Below, piece by piece: positions 19,712 through 30,525 of a stretch of 64,000 nucleotides of DNA (position 1 is the stretch's first letter; the number at the start of each line of letters is the position of its first letter). The notes under the pieces were generated by a model. It ran no database searches. It saw only the letters and a program-made list of their open reading frames with translations, and was not told the DNA's origin. Origin of the DNA: Deinococcus aquaedulcis (GTDB taxonomy: Bacteria; Deinococcota; Deinococci; Deinococcales; Deinococcaceae); contig NZ_JAHRBL010000003.1 of NCBI RefSeq assembly GCF_019693445.1, positions 1 to 64,000 on the forward strand. The letters are read 5' to 3'. The translations under genes and the position numbers were made by a program.

Positions 19712-20632
19712 TTACCCCTTCCGCCCGCCGAAGGCCTCGCGGGCCACCTCGGCAATGCCCTGCAGGCTCCCCAGCACGCTGGTGGCCTCAATGGGCAGAA
19801 TCAGGGTTTTCTGGTTGGGAGCCGCCGCCACGTCGCGCAGGGCCTCCACGTACTTCTGGGCCACGAAGTAGTTGATGGCCTGCGCGTTGCCGGCCTCAAT
19901 GGCCTCGCTGACCATACGGGTGGCCGCCGCCTCGGCCTGGGCAGCGCGCTCTCTGGCCTCGGCCTCCAGAAAGGCGGCCTGCCGGCGGCCCTCGGCCGAC
20001 AGGATCTCGGCCTGCTTTTCGCCTTCGGCCTTCAGAATGGCGGCCTGACGGAAGCCCTCGGCATCCAGAATGTTGGCGCGTTTTTCGCGTTCGGCCTTCA
20101 TCTGGCGGGCCATGCTGGCCACCAGATCGGCAGGCGGCTTGATGTCCTTGACCTCAATGCGCGTGGCCTTCACGCCCCACGGCTCGGTGGCCTCGTCCAC
20201 CACGGTCAGCAGGCGGGCATTGATCTGGTCGCGGTTCGAGAGCAGTTCGTCCAGGTCCATGCTGCCCATCACGGTGCGGATGTTGGTCATGGTGAGGTTC
20301 AGGATGGCCTGCTGCAGGTTGCTGACCTCGTAGCTGGCCTTGGCGGCGTCCAGAACCTGATAGAACACCACGCCGTCCACCGTGACCAGCGCGTTGTCCT
20401 TGGTGATGACCTCCTGGCTGGGCACGTCCAGCACCTGCTCCATCATGTTGACCTTGCGGCCAATGCGTTCAATGTACGGAATGATGACGTTCAGGCCCGG
20501 CTTCAAGCTGCGCTGAAACTTGCCGAAGCGTTCCAGGGTCCACTGCGAGCCCTGCGGCACACTTTTGACCCCGGCAAACAGCGTGACGATCACCAGCAGC
20601 ACCAGCACCGCCACAAAAATCGTAAATCCCAT
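19712..20632 (-). CDS. qmcA: SPFH/stomatin-like membrane protein (QmcA type)
   Basis: A 306-residue protein with an N-terminal membrane helix (FTIFVAVLVLLVIVTLFAG), an SPFH domain (SQWTLERFGKFQRSLKPGLN, VPSQEVITKDNALVTVDG) and a long Ala/Glu-rich coiled coil (about 180-250) of the kind that drives oligomerisation. Such proteins form large cages around membrane proteases. It pairs with the downstream nfeD gene. Confidence 0.88.
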   Translation of the reverse strand: MGFTIFVAVLVLLVIVTLFAGVKSVPQGSQWTLERFGKFQRSLKPGLNVIIPYIERIGRKVNMMEQVLDVPSQEVITKDNALVTVDGVVFYQVLDAAKASYEVSNLQQAILNLTMTNIRTVMGSMDLDELLSNRDQINARLLTVVDEATEPWGVKATRIEVKDIKPPADLVASMARQMKAEREKRANILDAEGFRQAAILKAEGEKQAEILSAEGRRQAAFLEAEARERAAQAEAAATRMVSEAIEAGNAQAINYFVAQKYVEALRDVAAAPNQKTLILPIEATSVLGSLQGIAEVAREAFGGRKG

Positions 20633-20751
20633 AACTCATTCCCCCCCGTGTGTTTCCAGCATTTACGCGGCTGGCCCGGCGTGGGTTCCCAGGAGGTGCC
20701 CGTCAGACGGGTTAAGCCACCGCGCCGTCCCGGCCCGCTAGACTCGCAGGG

Positions 20752-22200
20752 ATGCCGCCCCTGGTTCGCCTGCTGAACGTGACTGCGCTGCAAGGCGGCC
20801 AAGCGGTGCTGCGCGGGGTGGGGCTGGAGGTGGCCCCGGGCGAGGCCCTGCGGCTGTGGGGGCCCAACGGCGGCGGCAAAACCACGCTGCTGCGCCTGCT
20901 GGCCGGGCAGGTGGCCCCGATAGCGGGCGAGCGTACCTACCACCTGGGCCGGCAGAACCAGCGCTCGGCGGTGCAGGCCCGGCGCACCCTGCGCGTGGTG
21001 GGCCCCGACGCCGAGGCGTTTTACCTGTCGCGCGACTGGGTGCAGAGTGCCGAGGACGTGCTGCTGGCCGCTTACAGCGGCGAGGTCCTGAACCTGTGGA
21101 CCCCCAGCCCAGCGGCGCGGGCCCGGCTGCAGGCGGTGGCGGCCCTGACCAGCCTGGGGCCGCTGCTGGCGCGCGATTTTCGCACCCTTAGCCACGGGCA
21201 GCGCCGCCGGGTGCTGCTGGCCGCCGCCCTGATGCCCGCCCCCGAGCTGCTGCTGCTGGACGAATTCACCGATGGCCTGAGTGAACGCGCCCGGGCCGAG
21301 CTGGGCGCGGTGTTGGCGCGCGTGCACGCCGCCGGGGTGGCGGTGGTGCTCGCCACGCACCGCCCCGAAGAGGCGCCCCCCTTGCCCTGGCGCACGCTGC
21401 GGGTGGGGGGCGGCCAGGTGACCGAGGCCACGCCGCCAGAAGAACCTGTGGTCCGGCCCATGCCCCTCCCCCGCCTGGGCGCCCACGCTGGCACGCCCCT
21501 CGTGCGGCTGCAAGACGCCACCGTCTACCGCAACGGCGGGCGCGCCCTGGGCCCCCTGAGCTGGACCTGGGCGGCAGGGCAGCACTGGCTGGTAACGGGC
21601 GAGAACGGCAGCGGCAAAAGCACGCTGACCCGCCTGATCGCCGGTGAGCTGCACCCGGCCGTGGGCGGGCACATCGAGCGCCCCTTCCTGAACCGCGACC
21701 GTCTGGAAGATCGCCGCGCCGCCACGGGGCTGGTGGGCGCCGAGGTGGGTATTCGCCAGCGGCGCGACTGGACCGGCCGCGAGGTGGTCGGCAGCGCCTG
21801 GAGCGGCAGCGAGGGCTTTGCCCCCGCACTGACCCCGGCCCAGGCCGCCGAGGTGGAGCGCCTGGCGGCCGAGCTGGGCGCCCGCGAACTGCTGGAGCGC
21901 CCCGCCGAGGGGCTGTCGCAAGGGCAGTGGCGCCGCCTGCTGCTGGCCCGCGCGGTGATTCACCGTCCCCGCCTGCTGCTGCTGGACGAGGGCCTGGATT
22001 TTCTGGATGCGCCGGCGCGCGCCGCCTTCCTGGCCCTGCTGCCCAGTCTGGTGCAGGGTGGCACGCACCTGCTGGTGGTCGCGCACCGCGCCGCCGACGC
22101 CCTGCCGGGGCTGACCCATCACCTGCACCTGCAGGCGGGGCAGGCGGCCTTTACCGGGCCACTGGCGTCAGATTGGGCTCACCTTCAGGCTCTACCTTGA
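20752..22200 (+). CDS. Tandem ABC ATP-binding protein (ModF-like)
   Basis: A 482-residue protein with two complete ABC ATPase domains and no membrane segment. Domain 1 has GPNGGGKTT, LSHGQRRR and LLLLDEFTDGL; domain 2 has GENGSGKST, LSQGQWRR and LLLLDEGLDFL. The short linker and second-domain signatures resemble ModF/photorepair-type ATPases more than ABC-F factors. No permease gene is adjacent, so the partner is unknown. TAGACT (20739-20744) lies 7 bases before ATG, so it is probably leaderless. Confidence 0.75.
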   Translation: MPPLVRLLNVTALQGGQAVLRGVGLEVAPGEALRLWGPNGGGKTTLLRLLAGQVAPIAGERTYHLGRQNQRSAVQARRTLRVVGPDAEAFYLSRDWVQSAEDVLLAAYSGEVLNLWTPSPAARARLQAVAALTSLGPLLARDFRTLSHGQRRRVLLAAALMPAPELLLLDEFTDGLSERARAELGAVLARVHAAGVAVVLATHRPEEAPPLPWRTLRVGGGQVTEATPPEEPVVRPMPLPRLGAHAGTPLVRLQDATVYRNGGRALGPLSWTWAAGQHWLVTGENGSGKSTLTRLIAGELHPAVGGHIERPFLNRDRLEDRRAATGLVGAEVGIRQRRDWTGREVVGSAWSGSEGFAPALTPAQAAEVERLAAELGARELLERPAEGLSQGQWRRLLLARAVIHRPRLLLLDEGLDFLDAPARAAFLALLPSLVQGGTHLLVVAHRAADALPGLTHHLHLQAGQAAFTGPLASDWAHLQALP

Positions 22201-22205
22201 GGCCC

Positions 22206-22763
22206 ATGAACCGCGTGTTTCTCAGCCTCGCCCTGCTTGCTGCCCCCCTCGCACCTGCTCAGGCCCAGACGACGCCTGCGACCTCTGCGCCGGCCACCAC
22301 GGAGCCCCGCGTGATCGAGGCCATTACCGCCACCAGTAACAAGGGCTACAGCATCCGCGTGCCCAGCGGCTGGACGCCACTGAAAAACGTGCCGGGCGCG
22401 GACATCGCCTTTATCAACAGGACCATCGGCGCGCTGCGGCCCACCGTGACGGTGGTCGTGCAGGACATTCCCGCCGATCTGAAGGCCACCCTGGCCGACG
22501 TGCGCGACATCAACGAGCGCAAGATGCCCGAAGTGGTCACCAAGCTGAAGTTTCTGGGCGAGAAGAACGTCAAGGTGAGCGGCCAGCCCGCCATCCTCTG
22601 GAGCTACACCGGCGACGGCGAGGGCGGCACCGTGCGCTGGACCCAGCTGTTTACCCTGAAAAACAACCGCCTGTACACCGCCACCCTGATGCTCCCCAGC
22701 GGCACCCCCGCCGATCTGGCCGAGCAGGGCCGGGCCATTCTGACCAGCATGACGCTGAAGTAA
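22206..22763 (+). CDS. Exported DcrB/PsbP-like protein
   Basis: A 185-residue protein with a cleavable signal (MNRVFLSLALLAAPLAPAQAQ) and a domain that starts YSIRVPSGWTPLKNVPGADIAF and has TVVVQDIPADL and a C-terminal amphipathic helix, the pattern of the PsbP/DcrB alpha-beta fold. Its role is unknown, probably periplasmic. TACCTT (22193-22198) lies 7 bases before ATG at the end of the ABC ATPase gene. Longer upstream frames run antisense to sense with that gene and were rejected. Confidence 0.7.
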   Translation: MNRVFLSLALLAAPLAPAQAQTTPATSAPATTEPRVIEAITATSNKGYSIRVPSGWTPLKNVPGADIAFINRTIGALRPTVTVVVQDIPADLKATLADVRDINERKMPEVVTKLKFLGEKNVKVSGQPAILWSYTGDGEGGTVRWTQLFTLKNNRLYTATLMLPSGTPADLAEQGRAILTSMTLK

Positions 22764-22776
22764 GAGCGTGCCGTGT

Positions 22777-22819
22777 GGGGGTAGAGCGTGGGGAGAGGTC
22801 CCAGACGCTCTGCCCCTTT
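22777..22819 (+). terminator. Terminator-like hairpin
   Basis: GGGGTAGAGCGT (22778-22789) pairs with ACGCTCTGCCCC (22805-22816; one G-U) followed by TTTCC. It probably ends the exported-protein transcript. Confidence 0.6.
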
Positions 22820-23055
22820 CCGTGTGGGCGTGAAGGCCCGCGCCGGTAGGCCATGCTTCTTCTGGACTGCGTTAGGAACGGCTGTCCATTTCAGTGTTCA
22901 GGTTGAACAGGGTTCAGGTGGCGAGGCGCTCGGTAGCAGGAACCGGAAGAGCGGTGGCATAGCCTGTGCCCGCCTGCCCGGCCTAAATGGTGACTCCTCT
23001 TAATCCCAGAGCCCGTATCAGCACCTCACGGGCCCCAGCACTCCTTCACCACGTT

Positions 23056-23886
23056 CTACAGGCCACGCTCCACGCTGGCCCCTCCCCTCTCCATCCGCTC
23101 GGCCCAGGCGTGCAAAAACGCCCCCAATTCTTCCTGCACCGGCACCTGGGCGCGGGCGTGGGGGGCCAGAAGGGGCAAGGTACCCACCTGCACGCCGTAG
23201 CCAGCGACTTCCAGCATGGCCTCGTCGTTGTCGCTGTCGCCGTAAGCCACAGTGCGGTTGTGGGGGATGCCCAGGGTGTCGGCAATCAGGGTCAGTGCGG
23301 CGCCCTTGTGCGCGCCTTCGGGGGTCACGGTCAGGAAATGGGGGTAGGGGGCCTGCGCGCCCGTCAGCACGAGGTGGGGGTGAGACTGGCGCAGGCGCGA
23401 GGCCAGATCGGCCACGCCGGGGTGGTAGAAGCCCACCTTCAGAATGCCGCTGCTGGGCGCCTCGGCCAGGGGGCGGAACTGCCGGGCCACCATCCAGGCT
23501 TCGGGCTGGGTGCCGGGGGGCAGATCCACGTACAGGGCCTCGGCGGTAAACAGCACCACCCGCGCGCCGTGCAGTTCGTGGGCCAGCACCGCTTCCAGGT
23601 CGGTGTCCGAGAACTGCGCTTCCACATGCAGGTCCTCGCCCACCAGAATGCGCCCGCCGTTGTTGGTGGCCACCGCGTCGGGCTGCACGCTGAGGCGCAC
23701 CTGGGCGGGGGGCGTGTCGCGCCCGGTGATGATCGCCACCTTCACGCCCAGCGCCCGCAGCCGCGCCAGGGCGGCAGCGGTCTCCTGGGGCACCTCGCGC
23801 CCGGCATCGGGAATCAGGGTGCCGTCCAGGTCGAAGGCCATGAGCAGCGGCAGCGTGGTCGGCACGTCGGCAGGCAGGTCCCTCAC
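23056..23886 (-). CDS. HAD-superfamily (Cof-type) phosphatase 1
   Basis: A 276-residue haloacid-dehalogenase hydrolase with motif I FDLDGTLIP (about 17-25), motif II in AIITGRD, and motif III/IV as AYGDSDNDEAMLE. The C2-type cap between motifs II and III makes it a Cof-like sugar-phosphate or nucleotide phosphatase; the substrate is unknown. It lies directly downstream of a second HAD gene with similar organisation. Confidence 0.85.
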   Translation of the reverse strand: MRDLPADVPTTLPLLMAFDLDGTLIPDAGREVPQETAAALARLRALGVKVAIITGRDTPPAQVRLSVQPDAVATNNGGRILVGEDLHVEAQFSDTDLEAVLAHELHGARVVLFTAEALYVDLPPGTQPEAWMVARQFRPLAEAPSSGILKVGFYHPGVADLASRLRQSHPHLVLTGAQAPYPHFLTVTPEGAHKGAALTLIADTLGIPHNRTVAYGDSDNDEAMLEVAGYGVQVGTLPLLAPHARAQVPVQEELGAFLHAWAERMERGGASVERGL

Positions 23887-23896
23887 GGGCGGCAGC

Positions 23897-24685
23897 CTAG
23901 CGCATTTGGGTCAGCGCGGCGGACAGGTGGGGAGGGGCAATGCCCTGCCGCAATTGCCGCAGCATCCGGCCCAGCGCGGCGGGATCGGCCACGGTGTGGT
24001 CGGCGTGGGCCAGCGCCACCTCCCCGCCCACCCGCACGAATACGCCCGCCTGGGCCTGCATGGGGGCGTCGGCCGGACCGTCGCCGGCCGCCAGCACCCG
24101 TGCGCGGGGCACGCCCAGCCGGCGGCGCAGCTCGGCCAGGGCCGCCCCCTTGTCGGCGCCCCGGGCCACCAACACCACGCGGTCGGCGCGCTCGCGGATC
24201 ACGCCTGCACCTGGCAGGGCGGCCCACGTCGCCTCCACCTCGTCCAGCCGCGCCGGGTCGGGGCCGCCATGCACCAGCTTCAGGACCCCAGGGGCCACCG
24301 CCGCCCGGCGCGCGAAGTCCGGGTCCGTGTGGCGCAGGGCCGCCGCTGGATCGCGGGTGACCACCACGGTCTTGCCCCCACCCGCCAGATCCGCCGGGCG
24401 CAGCGTATTCAGGGCTGCCGCCACGGTTTCGGGCGCCAGCGCCCGCTCGGAAATCACCTGCCCGCCCTGGAGCAGTTGGGCCCCGTAGCAGCGCGAGACC
24501 GTGCCCACTGGCCAGTCGGCCAGGAAGGTGGGCACCCAGGCCCGCGCGGTCAGAATGGCGAGGTGCGCGCCCCCGGCCTGCCACGCCCGCAGTTCGGGCA
24601 ACAGGTCGGGGGGGGTCTCGCCCGCCGCGTTCAAGAGCGTGCCGTCCAGATCCAGGGCCAGCAGGGCAAAAGGCAGAGGCGACAC
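23897..24685 (-). CDS. HAD-superfamily (Cof-type) phosphatase 2
   Basis: A 262-residue protein with LALDLDGTLLN, AILTARAWVP and AAGDGPADAPM in place of the usual GDxxND, so the last acidic motif is altered. The start GTG at 24685 is 6 bases from TACCGT (complement of 24692-24697), a leaderless promoter; a longer in-frame ATG at 24724 was not used. It is probably a paralogue of the next gene and forms a two-gene operon with it. The substrate is unknown. Confidence 0.78.
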   Translation of the reverse strand: MSPLPFALLALDLDGTLLNAAGETPPDLLPELRAWQAGGAHLAILTARAWVPTFLADWPVGTVSRCYGAQLLQGGQVISERALAPETVAAALNTLRPADLAGGGKTVVVTRDPAAALRHTDPDFARRAAVAPGVLKLVHGGPDPARLDEVEATWAALPGAGVIRERADRVVLVARGADKGAALAELRRRLGVPRARVLAAGDGPADAPMQAQAGVFVRVGGEVALAHADHTVADPAALGRMLRQLRQGIAPPHLSAALTQMR

Positions 24686-24722
24686 CCCTCTACGGTAAAC
24701 CGGCCACTGCCTGGCCAGCCAC

Positions 24723-24755
24723 AAGAAAGCCGCCCCCGCACGTGGCGGGGGCGGC
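24723..24755 (-). terminator. Terminator of rplS
   Basis: GCCGCCCCCGC (24729-24739) pairs with 24745-24755; on the minus strand the stem is followed by TTTCTTG. It ends rplS transcription. Confidence 0.75.
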
Positions 24756-24771
24756 GCAGCGGAACCGTCGC

Positions 24772-25242
24772 TTATTCGGCGTCGCTGGCCGGGGCTTCTT
24801 CGGCCTGGGCCTGGGCAGCGGCAGCAGCGGCCTGCTTGCTCTGCTGGGCGCGGGCGGCGTCCTTCATCACGCGGCTGCGGTCGCTCTTGATACGGGCGGC
24901 CTTGCCGCGCAGGTCGCGCAGGTAGTACAGCTTGGCGCGGCGCACCTTGCCGCGCTCCAGCACGGTCACCTTGGCAACCAGGGGGCTGGAGAAGGGGAAC
25001 ACGCGCTCCACGCCCTCACCGAAGCTGATCTTGCGCACGGTGAAGCTGCGGCGGCTGCCCGCGCCGTTGATGGCAATGACCACGCCCTCAAAGGCCTGGT
25101 TGCGGGTACGGTTGCCTTCCACCACTTTGGTTTCCACGCGCACGGTGTCGCCGGGGCGGAACTCGGGGTGGTCGGCCTTGATGTGGGGCTGCTCGACGGC
25201 GCGCAGAATGGCGCCACGGTTCACTTTGATGCTGCTCTGCAT
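24772..25242 (-). CDS. rplS: 50S ribosomal protein L19
   Basis: A 156-residue L19. The conserved core [32 protein letters not shown] and the signature [21 protein letters not shown] are clear. The C-terminus extends about 40 residues beyond the E. coli protein with a Ala/Gln/Glu-rich tail. The ATG at 25242 follows AAAGGAGAG, so the longer frame to 25275 was rejected. Confidence 0.93.
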   Translation of the reverse strand: MQSSIKVNRGAILRAVEQPHIKADHPEFRPGDTVRVETKVVEGNRTRNQAFEGVVIAINGAGSRRSFTVRKISFGEGVERVFPFSSPLVAKVTVLERGKVRRAKLYYLRDLRGKAARIKSDRSRVMKDAARAQQSKQAAAAAAQAQAEEAPASDAE

Positions 25243-25352
25243 GATGACTCTCCTTTGGGCAGCGGACCGTCCCACACTGCTGCGGCGAGGCAGCCAGAGA
25301 CGTTCTTACTCCTGCACTGGCCCCGGCAATTGCCGCGCGGCCAAACCGGAAA

Positions 25353-25382
25353 AGTATACGCGCCCCGCCCCAGTGGCGGCAA
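25353..25382 (-). promoter_or_regulatory. Promoter of rplS
   Basis: On the minus strand TTGCCG (complement of 25377-25382) and TATACT (complement of 25353-25358) are 18 bases apart, about 110 bases before the rplS ATG. This is the best sigma-70-type promoter with a long leader in the window. Confidence 0.6.
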
Positions 25383-25447
25383 GGGGCAAGGCCAGCGCAA
25401 CCCAGCTCACCATGTGCGGCGCGCGGGTGCGGCACCCTGAAGACTTG

Positions 25448-26227
25448 ATGAACGGCGGCGAGACGGCACAGCGGGTGGGCGAGGTCCGGGCAGCTTCTCT
25501 GGCGCAGCGCCGCCGGGTGGCCGAGATGCGCGCCCGGCAGCATGTGGGCGCCGCTGGCTGGGCCCAGAGCAGCGCCCTGGACGCCATCGTGCGCGCGGGG
25601 CGTGAGGGGCTGGCCGCCACCGACGCCCTGCGGCAGGTGATGCACCTGACCACCGAACAGCTGCGCGCCCTGCCCCTGGGTGATACGGCCGGGGAGCAGC
25701 TCTCGCAGGCGCGCGCCCTGCAGCAACTGCTGGAAAGCGGCGAGGCCCAGCTGACCGCCGCCCAGGCCCTGGACGCCCTGGTGTGCGAGGCGCTGGGTGA
25801 CGTGGCCGATACGCCCGTGGAAGAAGTGAACGTGCGCCGCCTGAAAGACATTCACGCTCGGGTGCGCCAGCAGGTGGCCGCCCTGGACACCCTGGTGCAC
25901 GCCGCGCAGGTGCAGGCACAGACGCTGGAGCAGGTCAGCGAACTGTCGCGCGTGAGTGCCGAATTCCACGACAAGGTGGCGGGCCTGGGTCAGCTGAGCG
26001 CCCATGAGGAAGCCGAGGCGCTGGGCGAGGCTGGCGAGCAGGTGGTGGCCCGCCTGGGCCAGCTGGACGACGCCCCCCCGGCCCAGGTGGCGGCCCTGAC
26101 CCGGATTGGCGAGGCGGTGGCCGCTGGCCTGGGGGACAGCGGCGCCCCGCCCGCCCAGCAGGCCCAGGCCCTGGACGAACTGGCCCAGCTGATGGGCGAA
26201 AAAGCCGAGGAAGTGCGCCAGGGTTAA
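25448..26227 (+). CDS. Helical/coiled-coil protein of unknown function
   Basis: A 259-residue, Ala-, Gln-, Leu- and Glu-rich protein, almost all helical, with likely coiled coils around LKDIHARVRQQVAALDTLVHAAQVQAQTLEQ and EEAEALGEAGEQVVARL (segments of the chain at about 130-200). There is no signal peptide, membrane segment or recognised motif. ATG 25448 is used; ATG 25412 is in frame and possible. The end is followed by a dispersed repeat. Confidence 0.6.
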   Translation: MNGGETAQRVGEVRAASLAQRRRVAEMRARQHVGAAGWAQSSALDAIVRAGREGLAATDALRQVMHLTTEQLRALPLGDTAGEQLSQARALQQLLESGEAQLTAAQALDALVCEALGDVADTPVEEVNVRRLKDIHARVRQQVAALDTLVHAAQVQAQTLEQVSELSRVSAEFHDKVAGLGQLSAHEEAEALGEAGEQVVARLGQLDDAPPAQVAALTRIGEAVAAGLGDSGAPPAQQAQALDELAQLMGEKAEEVRQG

Positions 26228-26229
26228 GA

Positions 26230-26397
26230 CGGACCGCCGTCTCTGTCCTTTGCAGCCCGATAAGAGCGGCATGTTCCCCGCCTTCGGCGCTGTTCCAGTT
26301 CACTTCCCGGACATCCGTCTTTTTCCCCCTCCTTCCAGTCGGAAACAGTCCAGCATGTCTTACGCATGCTTCGGAAGTCGTGTAAGACAGCCTCCCA
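26230..26397 (-). repeat. Dispersed non-coding repeat, family R3, copy 1
   Basis: Read on the minus strand, this stretch resembles 42432-42599 over its length; the best shared block is GACGGAT...GGGGAACATG...CGGGCTG...GGACGGC/GGTCC. It follows the stop codon of the coiled-coil gene by a few bases. It contains the inverted repeat TGTCTTAC (26356-26363)/GTAAGACA (26382-26389). No reading frame was found. Confidence 0.55.
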
Positions 26398-26475
26398 GGC
26401 CTCTGGTCCGGAGGCTGGCGTCACGCGGGGAGCGGCGCCTTTCTCCTGTTCAGGTTGAACCGCCGTGCCAACGAT

Positions 26476-27075
26476 TCACCCCACGTCAGACACCCTGGGG
26501 CCCGCCGCCGGGGTGGGCACCCAGTAGCGGCGGATGGGTTTGTCGTGGTCTAGCACGGTGAATTCGCCTTCTAATTCGCCGCCGTTGGCTTCAATCACGG
26601 CGCGCGAGCCTAGGTTTTCCACGTCGCAGCTGACCAGGGCGCGCGCTATGCCCAGTTCGCGGGCCCGCACCAGGGCCAGCTGCAGGGCCAGGGTGGCGTG
26701 ACCCTGGCGGCGGGCACTGGGCCGGATCTCGTAGCCGATGTGGCCGCCGAATTCACGCAGGCGTTCGTTCAGCGTGTGGCGAAGGCTCACGCGGCCCAGG
26801 TAGGTGTCGCCCTGCACCAGCCACAGCGCCTCGGAGTGTACGTAGCCCGCTGGCAAGGCGTTGCCGGGTTCATACGCACGCAGCGCGGCGAGAAAGGCCG
26901 GGAAGTTGGCTTCTAGCTCGGACAGGTTCCAGTTGAGGGTGTCCCCCAGGCCGCTGCCCTGCACCTGGGCTTCGCGCACGGCGTCGAGAAAGCTGGCTTG
27001 ATACCGAAGGGCGGGAGGCACAAGGTCCGGCATGGCCCAGGGTAGGGGCCCCAGCCCCAGGCCGCCCTCGGCCAT
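26476..27075 (-). CDS. GNAT-family N-acetyltransferase
   Basis: A 199-residue acetyltransferase. The GNAT core is in the second half: YLGRVSLRHTLNE, GHIGYEIRPSARRQGHATLAL (the acetyl-CoA loop is RRQGHA) and CDVENLGSRAVIEANGG. The substrate is unknown; the layout fits COG3981 predicted acetyltransferases. It stands alone between a repeat and the lip operon. Confidence 0.8.
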   Translation of the reverse strand: MAEGGLGLGPLPWAMPDLVPPALRYQASFLDAVREAQVQGSGLGDTLNWNLSELEANFPAFLAALRAYEPGNALPAGYVHSEALWLVQGDTYLGRVSLRHTLNERLREFGGHIGYEIRPSARRQGHATLALQLALVRARELGIARALVSCDVENLGSRAVIEANGGELEGEFTVLDHDKPIRRYWVPTPAAGPRVSDVG

Positions 27076-27211
27076 CTGGCGCAGGGCCTGCCCCGCCGTC
27101 CCCGCTGCCCGGACGGGCGCGACCAGCGCAGGGCGCGGGATTCACCAGCCTCCCTGGTCAATGGGGGGCAGACCGCCGCCTGTGACACGGTGAAAAGGGC
27201 CTTGCGCGGCG

Positions 27212-27217
27212 TACCAT
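27212..27217 (+). promoter_or_regulatory. Leaderless -10 box of lipB
   Basis: TACCAT ends 7 bases before ATG 27225 and overlaps the upstream ATG at 27216. It decides the choice of the second methionine as start. Confidence 0.5.
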
Positions 27218-27224
27218 GAACCCC

Positions 27225-27944
<720 letters not shown>

Positions 27945-27953
27945 GACCCCACC

Positions 27954-28949
<996 letters not shown>

Positions 28950-29057
28950 GGGCGCAGACAGGGGGCGCGGCCGGGTCTTGGCACCCACCGCGCCCCTGCG
29001 CCTGCCGTAATGCCTTCGTAATCCGCGCGGGCCACCCTGAGGGCAGGAGGTTTCACC

Positions 29058-29909
29058 ATGACCATGCCCACCCGGGTTCAGGACGCCATGCACCCCCGCG
29101 CCGTGACCGTTTCGCCCCACGACCCCCTGCCCTCTGCGGTGGTGACGATGGAGGCCCTGGAGATCAAGCGGCTGCCGGTGGTGCAAGACGGGCGCGTGGT
29201 GGGCATCGTGACGGACGGCGAGGTACGGCGTGCCCTGCCCACGCTCACCGAGGGCCTGAGCCCCTGGGCCTTTACGGCGCGGGTGGGCCGCGCGTGCCTG
29301 CGCGAGATCATGCGGGCGCCCGTGCATACCGTGACCCCCGAGACCCCCCTGCGCGCCGCCCTGCAGACCATGCTGGACCGCCGGGTGGGCGGCCTGCCGG
29401 TGGTGAATGAAGACGGCGAGCCGCTGGGCATGCTGACCCTGACCGACATCCTGCGCGCCGAGGTGCGGGCGCCGCGCCTGCACTGGGGGCTGGCGGATCA
29501 GCACATGACCCGCACTGTGGTCACCACCGCCCCCGATGCCCCCGCCGCCGAGGCCGCCGCCAAACTGAAGGTGACGCGCCTGCGGGTGCTGCCGGTGGTG
29601 GACGGCGAACAACTGGTGGGCGTGCTGCACGAAAAGGACATCGCGGCGGCCATTGACCGCGCTGGGGCCTCGCACGGCCCCACTGTGCTGGCCGCTCAAT
29701 TCGTGCTGGGCGGCGTGACGGTGCTCGACCTGATGCGCCCGCCCACCGGCTACCTGATGGAAGGCGTGCCCCTGCACGACGCCGTGCGGCGCATGCTGGA
29801 CCTGCATGTGCGCGGCCTGCCGATCATCACCCAGGAGGGCGAGCTGCTGGGCGTGCTGACCATCAGCGACGTGATCCGCGCGGTGCTGGGGCAACCGCAG
29901 ACCGCGTAA
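29058..29909 (+). CDS. Four-CBS-domain protein
   Basis: A 283-residue protein made of four CBS repeats (each about 55-60 residues: for example VQDAMHPRAVTVSP, LREIMRAPVHTVTP, ADQHMTRTVVTTAP, VLDLMRPPTGYLME), each ending with a VVGIVT/LGVLTISD-type strand. CBS pairs bind adenine nucleotides and act as energy sensors; no catalytic domain is attached. AGGAGG lies just before the ATG. A terminator follows. Its target is unknown. Confidence 0.85.
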   Translation: MTMPTRVQDAMHPRAVTVSPHDPLPSAVVTMEALEIKRLPVVQDGRVVGIVTDGEVRRALPTLTEGLSPWAFTARVGRACLREIMRAPVHTVTPETPLRAALQTMLDRRVGGLPVVNEDGEPLGMLTLTDILRAEVRAPRLHWGLADQHMTRTVVTTAPDAPAAEAAAKLKVTRLRVLPVVDGEQLVGVLHEKDIAAAIDRAGASHGPTVLAAQFVLGGVTVLDLMRPPTGYLMEGVPLHDAVRRMLDLHVRGLPIITQEGELLGVLTISDVIRAVLGQPQTA

Positions 29910-29925
29910 GCCGCCACCAGCAGCA

Positions 29926-29954
29926 AAAACCCCCGCGCATGGCGGGGGCATTTT
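29926..29954 (+). terminator. Terminator after the CBS gene
   Basis: CCCCCGC (29930-29936)/GCGGGGG (29942-29948) with A-tract before and TTTT after; it could work on both strands. Confidence 0.75.
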
Positions 29955-30029
29955 CTGACCGTTGGGCCTCAATCTCCCTTCAGCGGCAGGCTGTTCGCTG
30001 AAGCAGGGGCACCCCACGCAGGCCAGGGG

Positions 30030-30167
30030 TCAGTTGGCGTGGCAGATCGGCCGGCCGCCGCTGAAGTCGCACGAGCCCCACCAGTCCGGGGTGGCCAGAC
30101 CCAGTGCACCAGCGGTCGTGAAGGTGGCGGCGGCGGTGACGAAGAGCAGGGTGCGCAGTCGCTTCAT
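30030..30167 (-). CDS. Very small secreted peptide
   Basis: A 45-residue frame, M-K-R-L-R-T-L-L-F-V then an Ala/Thr-rich hydrophobic stretch ending AGALGLA, followed by a short tail with two cysteines (GSCDFSGGRPICHAN). The N-terminus is a typical Sec signal. CAGGAGGG lies 5 bases before ATG, which supports translation. The mature part would be only about 20 residues with one possible disulphide. No family is recognised. It lies convergent to the CBS gene, whose terminator separates them. Confidence 0.6.
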   Translation of the reverse strand: MKRLRTLLFVTAAATFTTAGALGLATPDWWGSCDFSGGRPICHAN

Positions 30168-30327
30168 AGGTCCCTCCTGTCAGGCTTGGCCTGAACATCT
30201 GCTGTTGTACGGCCCGCAGCATCCAGAGGACAGCCTTGCTTTTGGAGAGGATATGTGGGCCAGGGAGCTGCCACATGGCCTGTTACCAGTGGGAATGCCC
30301 CTACAAGCGCATTGATTCGACCTACAA

Positions 30328-30355
30328 GCAAAAACCCCCGCGCGTGGCGGGGGCT
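30328..30355 (-). terminator. Terminator of tRNA-Ile
   Basis: On the minus strand the stem CCCCCGC/GCGGGGG (30335-30353) is followed by TTTTTG, just after the tRNA. It resembles the hairpin at 29926-29954. Confidence 0.75.
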
Positions 30356-30361
30356 TCTCTT

Positions 30362-30438
<77 letters not shown>

Positions 30439-30525
30439 GCCCTTCGTGGCCGCGCCCTCTCGGGCAGGCGGGCATAAATGTAGCAGGGCCGGCAAAGGCT
30501 GTCAACGCCCGCCCCGATCCGTCAC

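Noticed and set aside
23883..24584. Alternative frames over the HAD genes (23883-24584 minus, 22987-24925 plus)
   Set aside because: Arg/Gly/Pro-rich composition typical of wrong frames; the HAD motifs lie in another frame.
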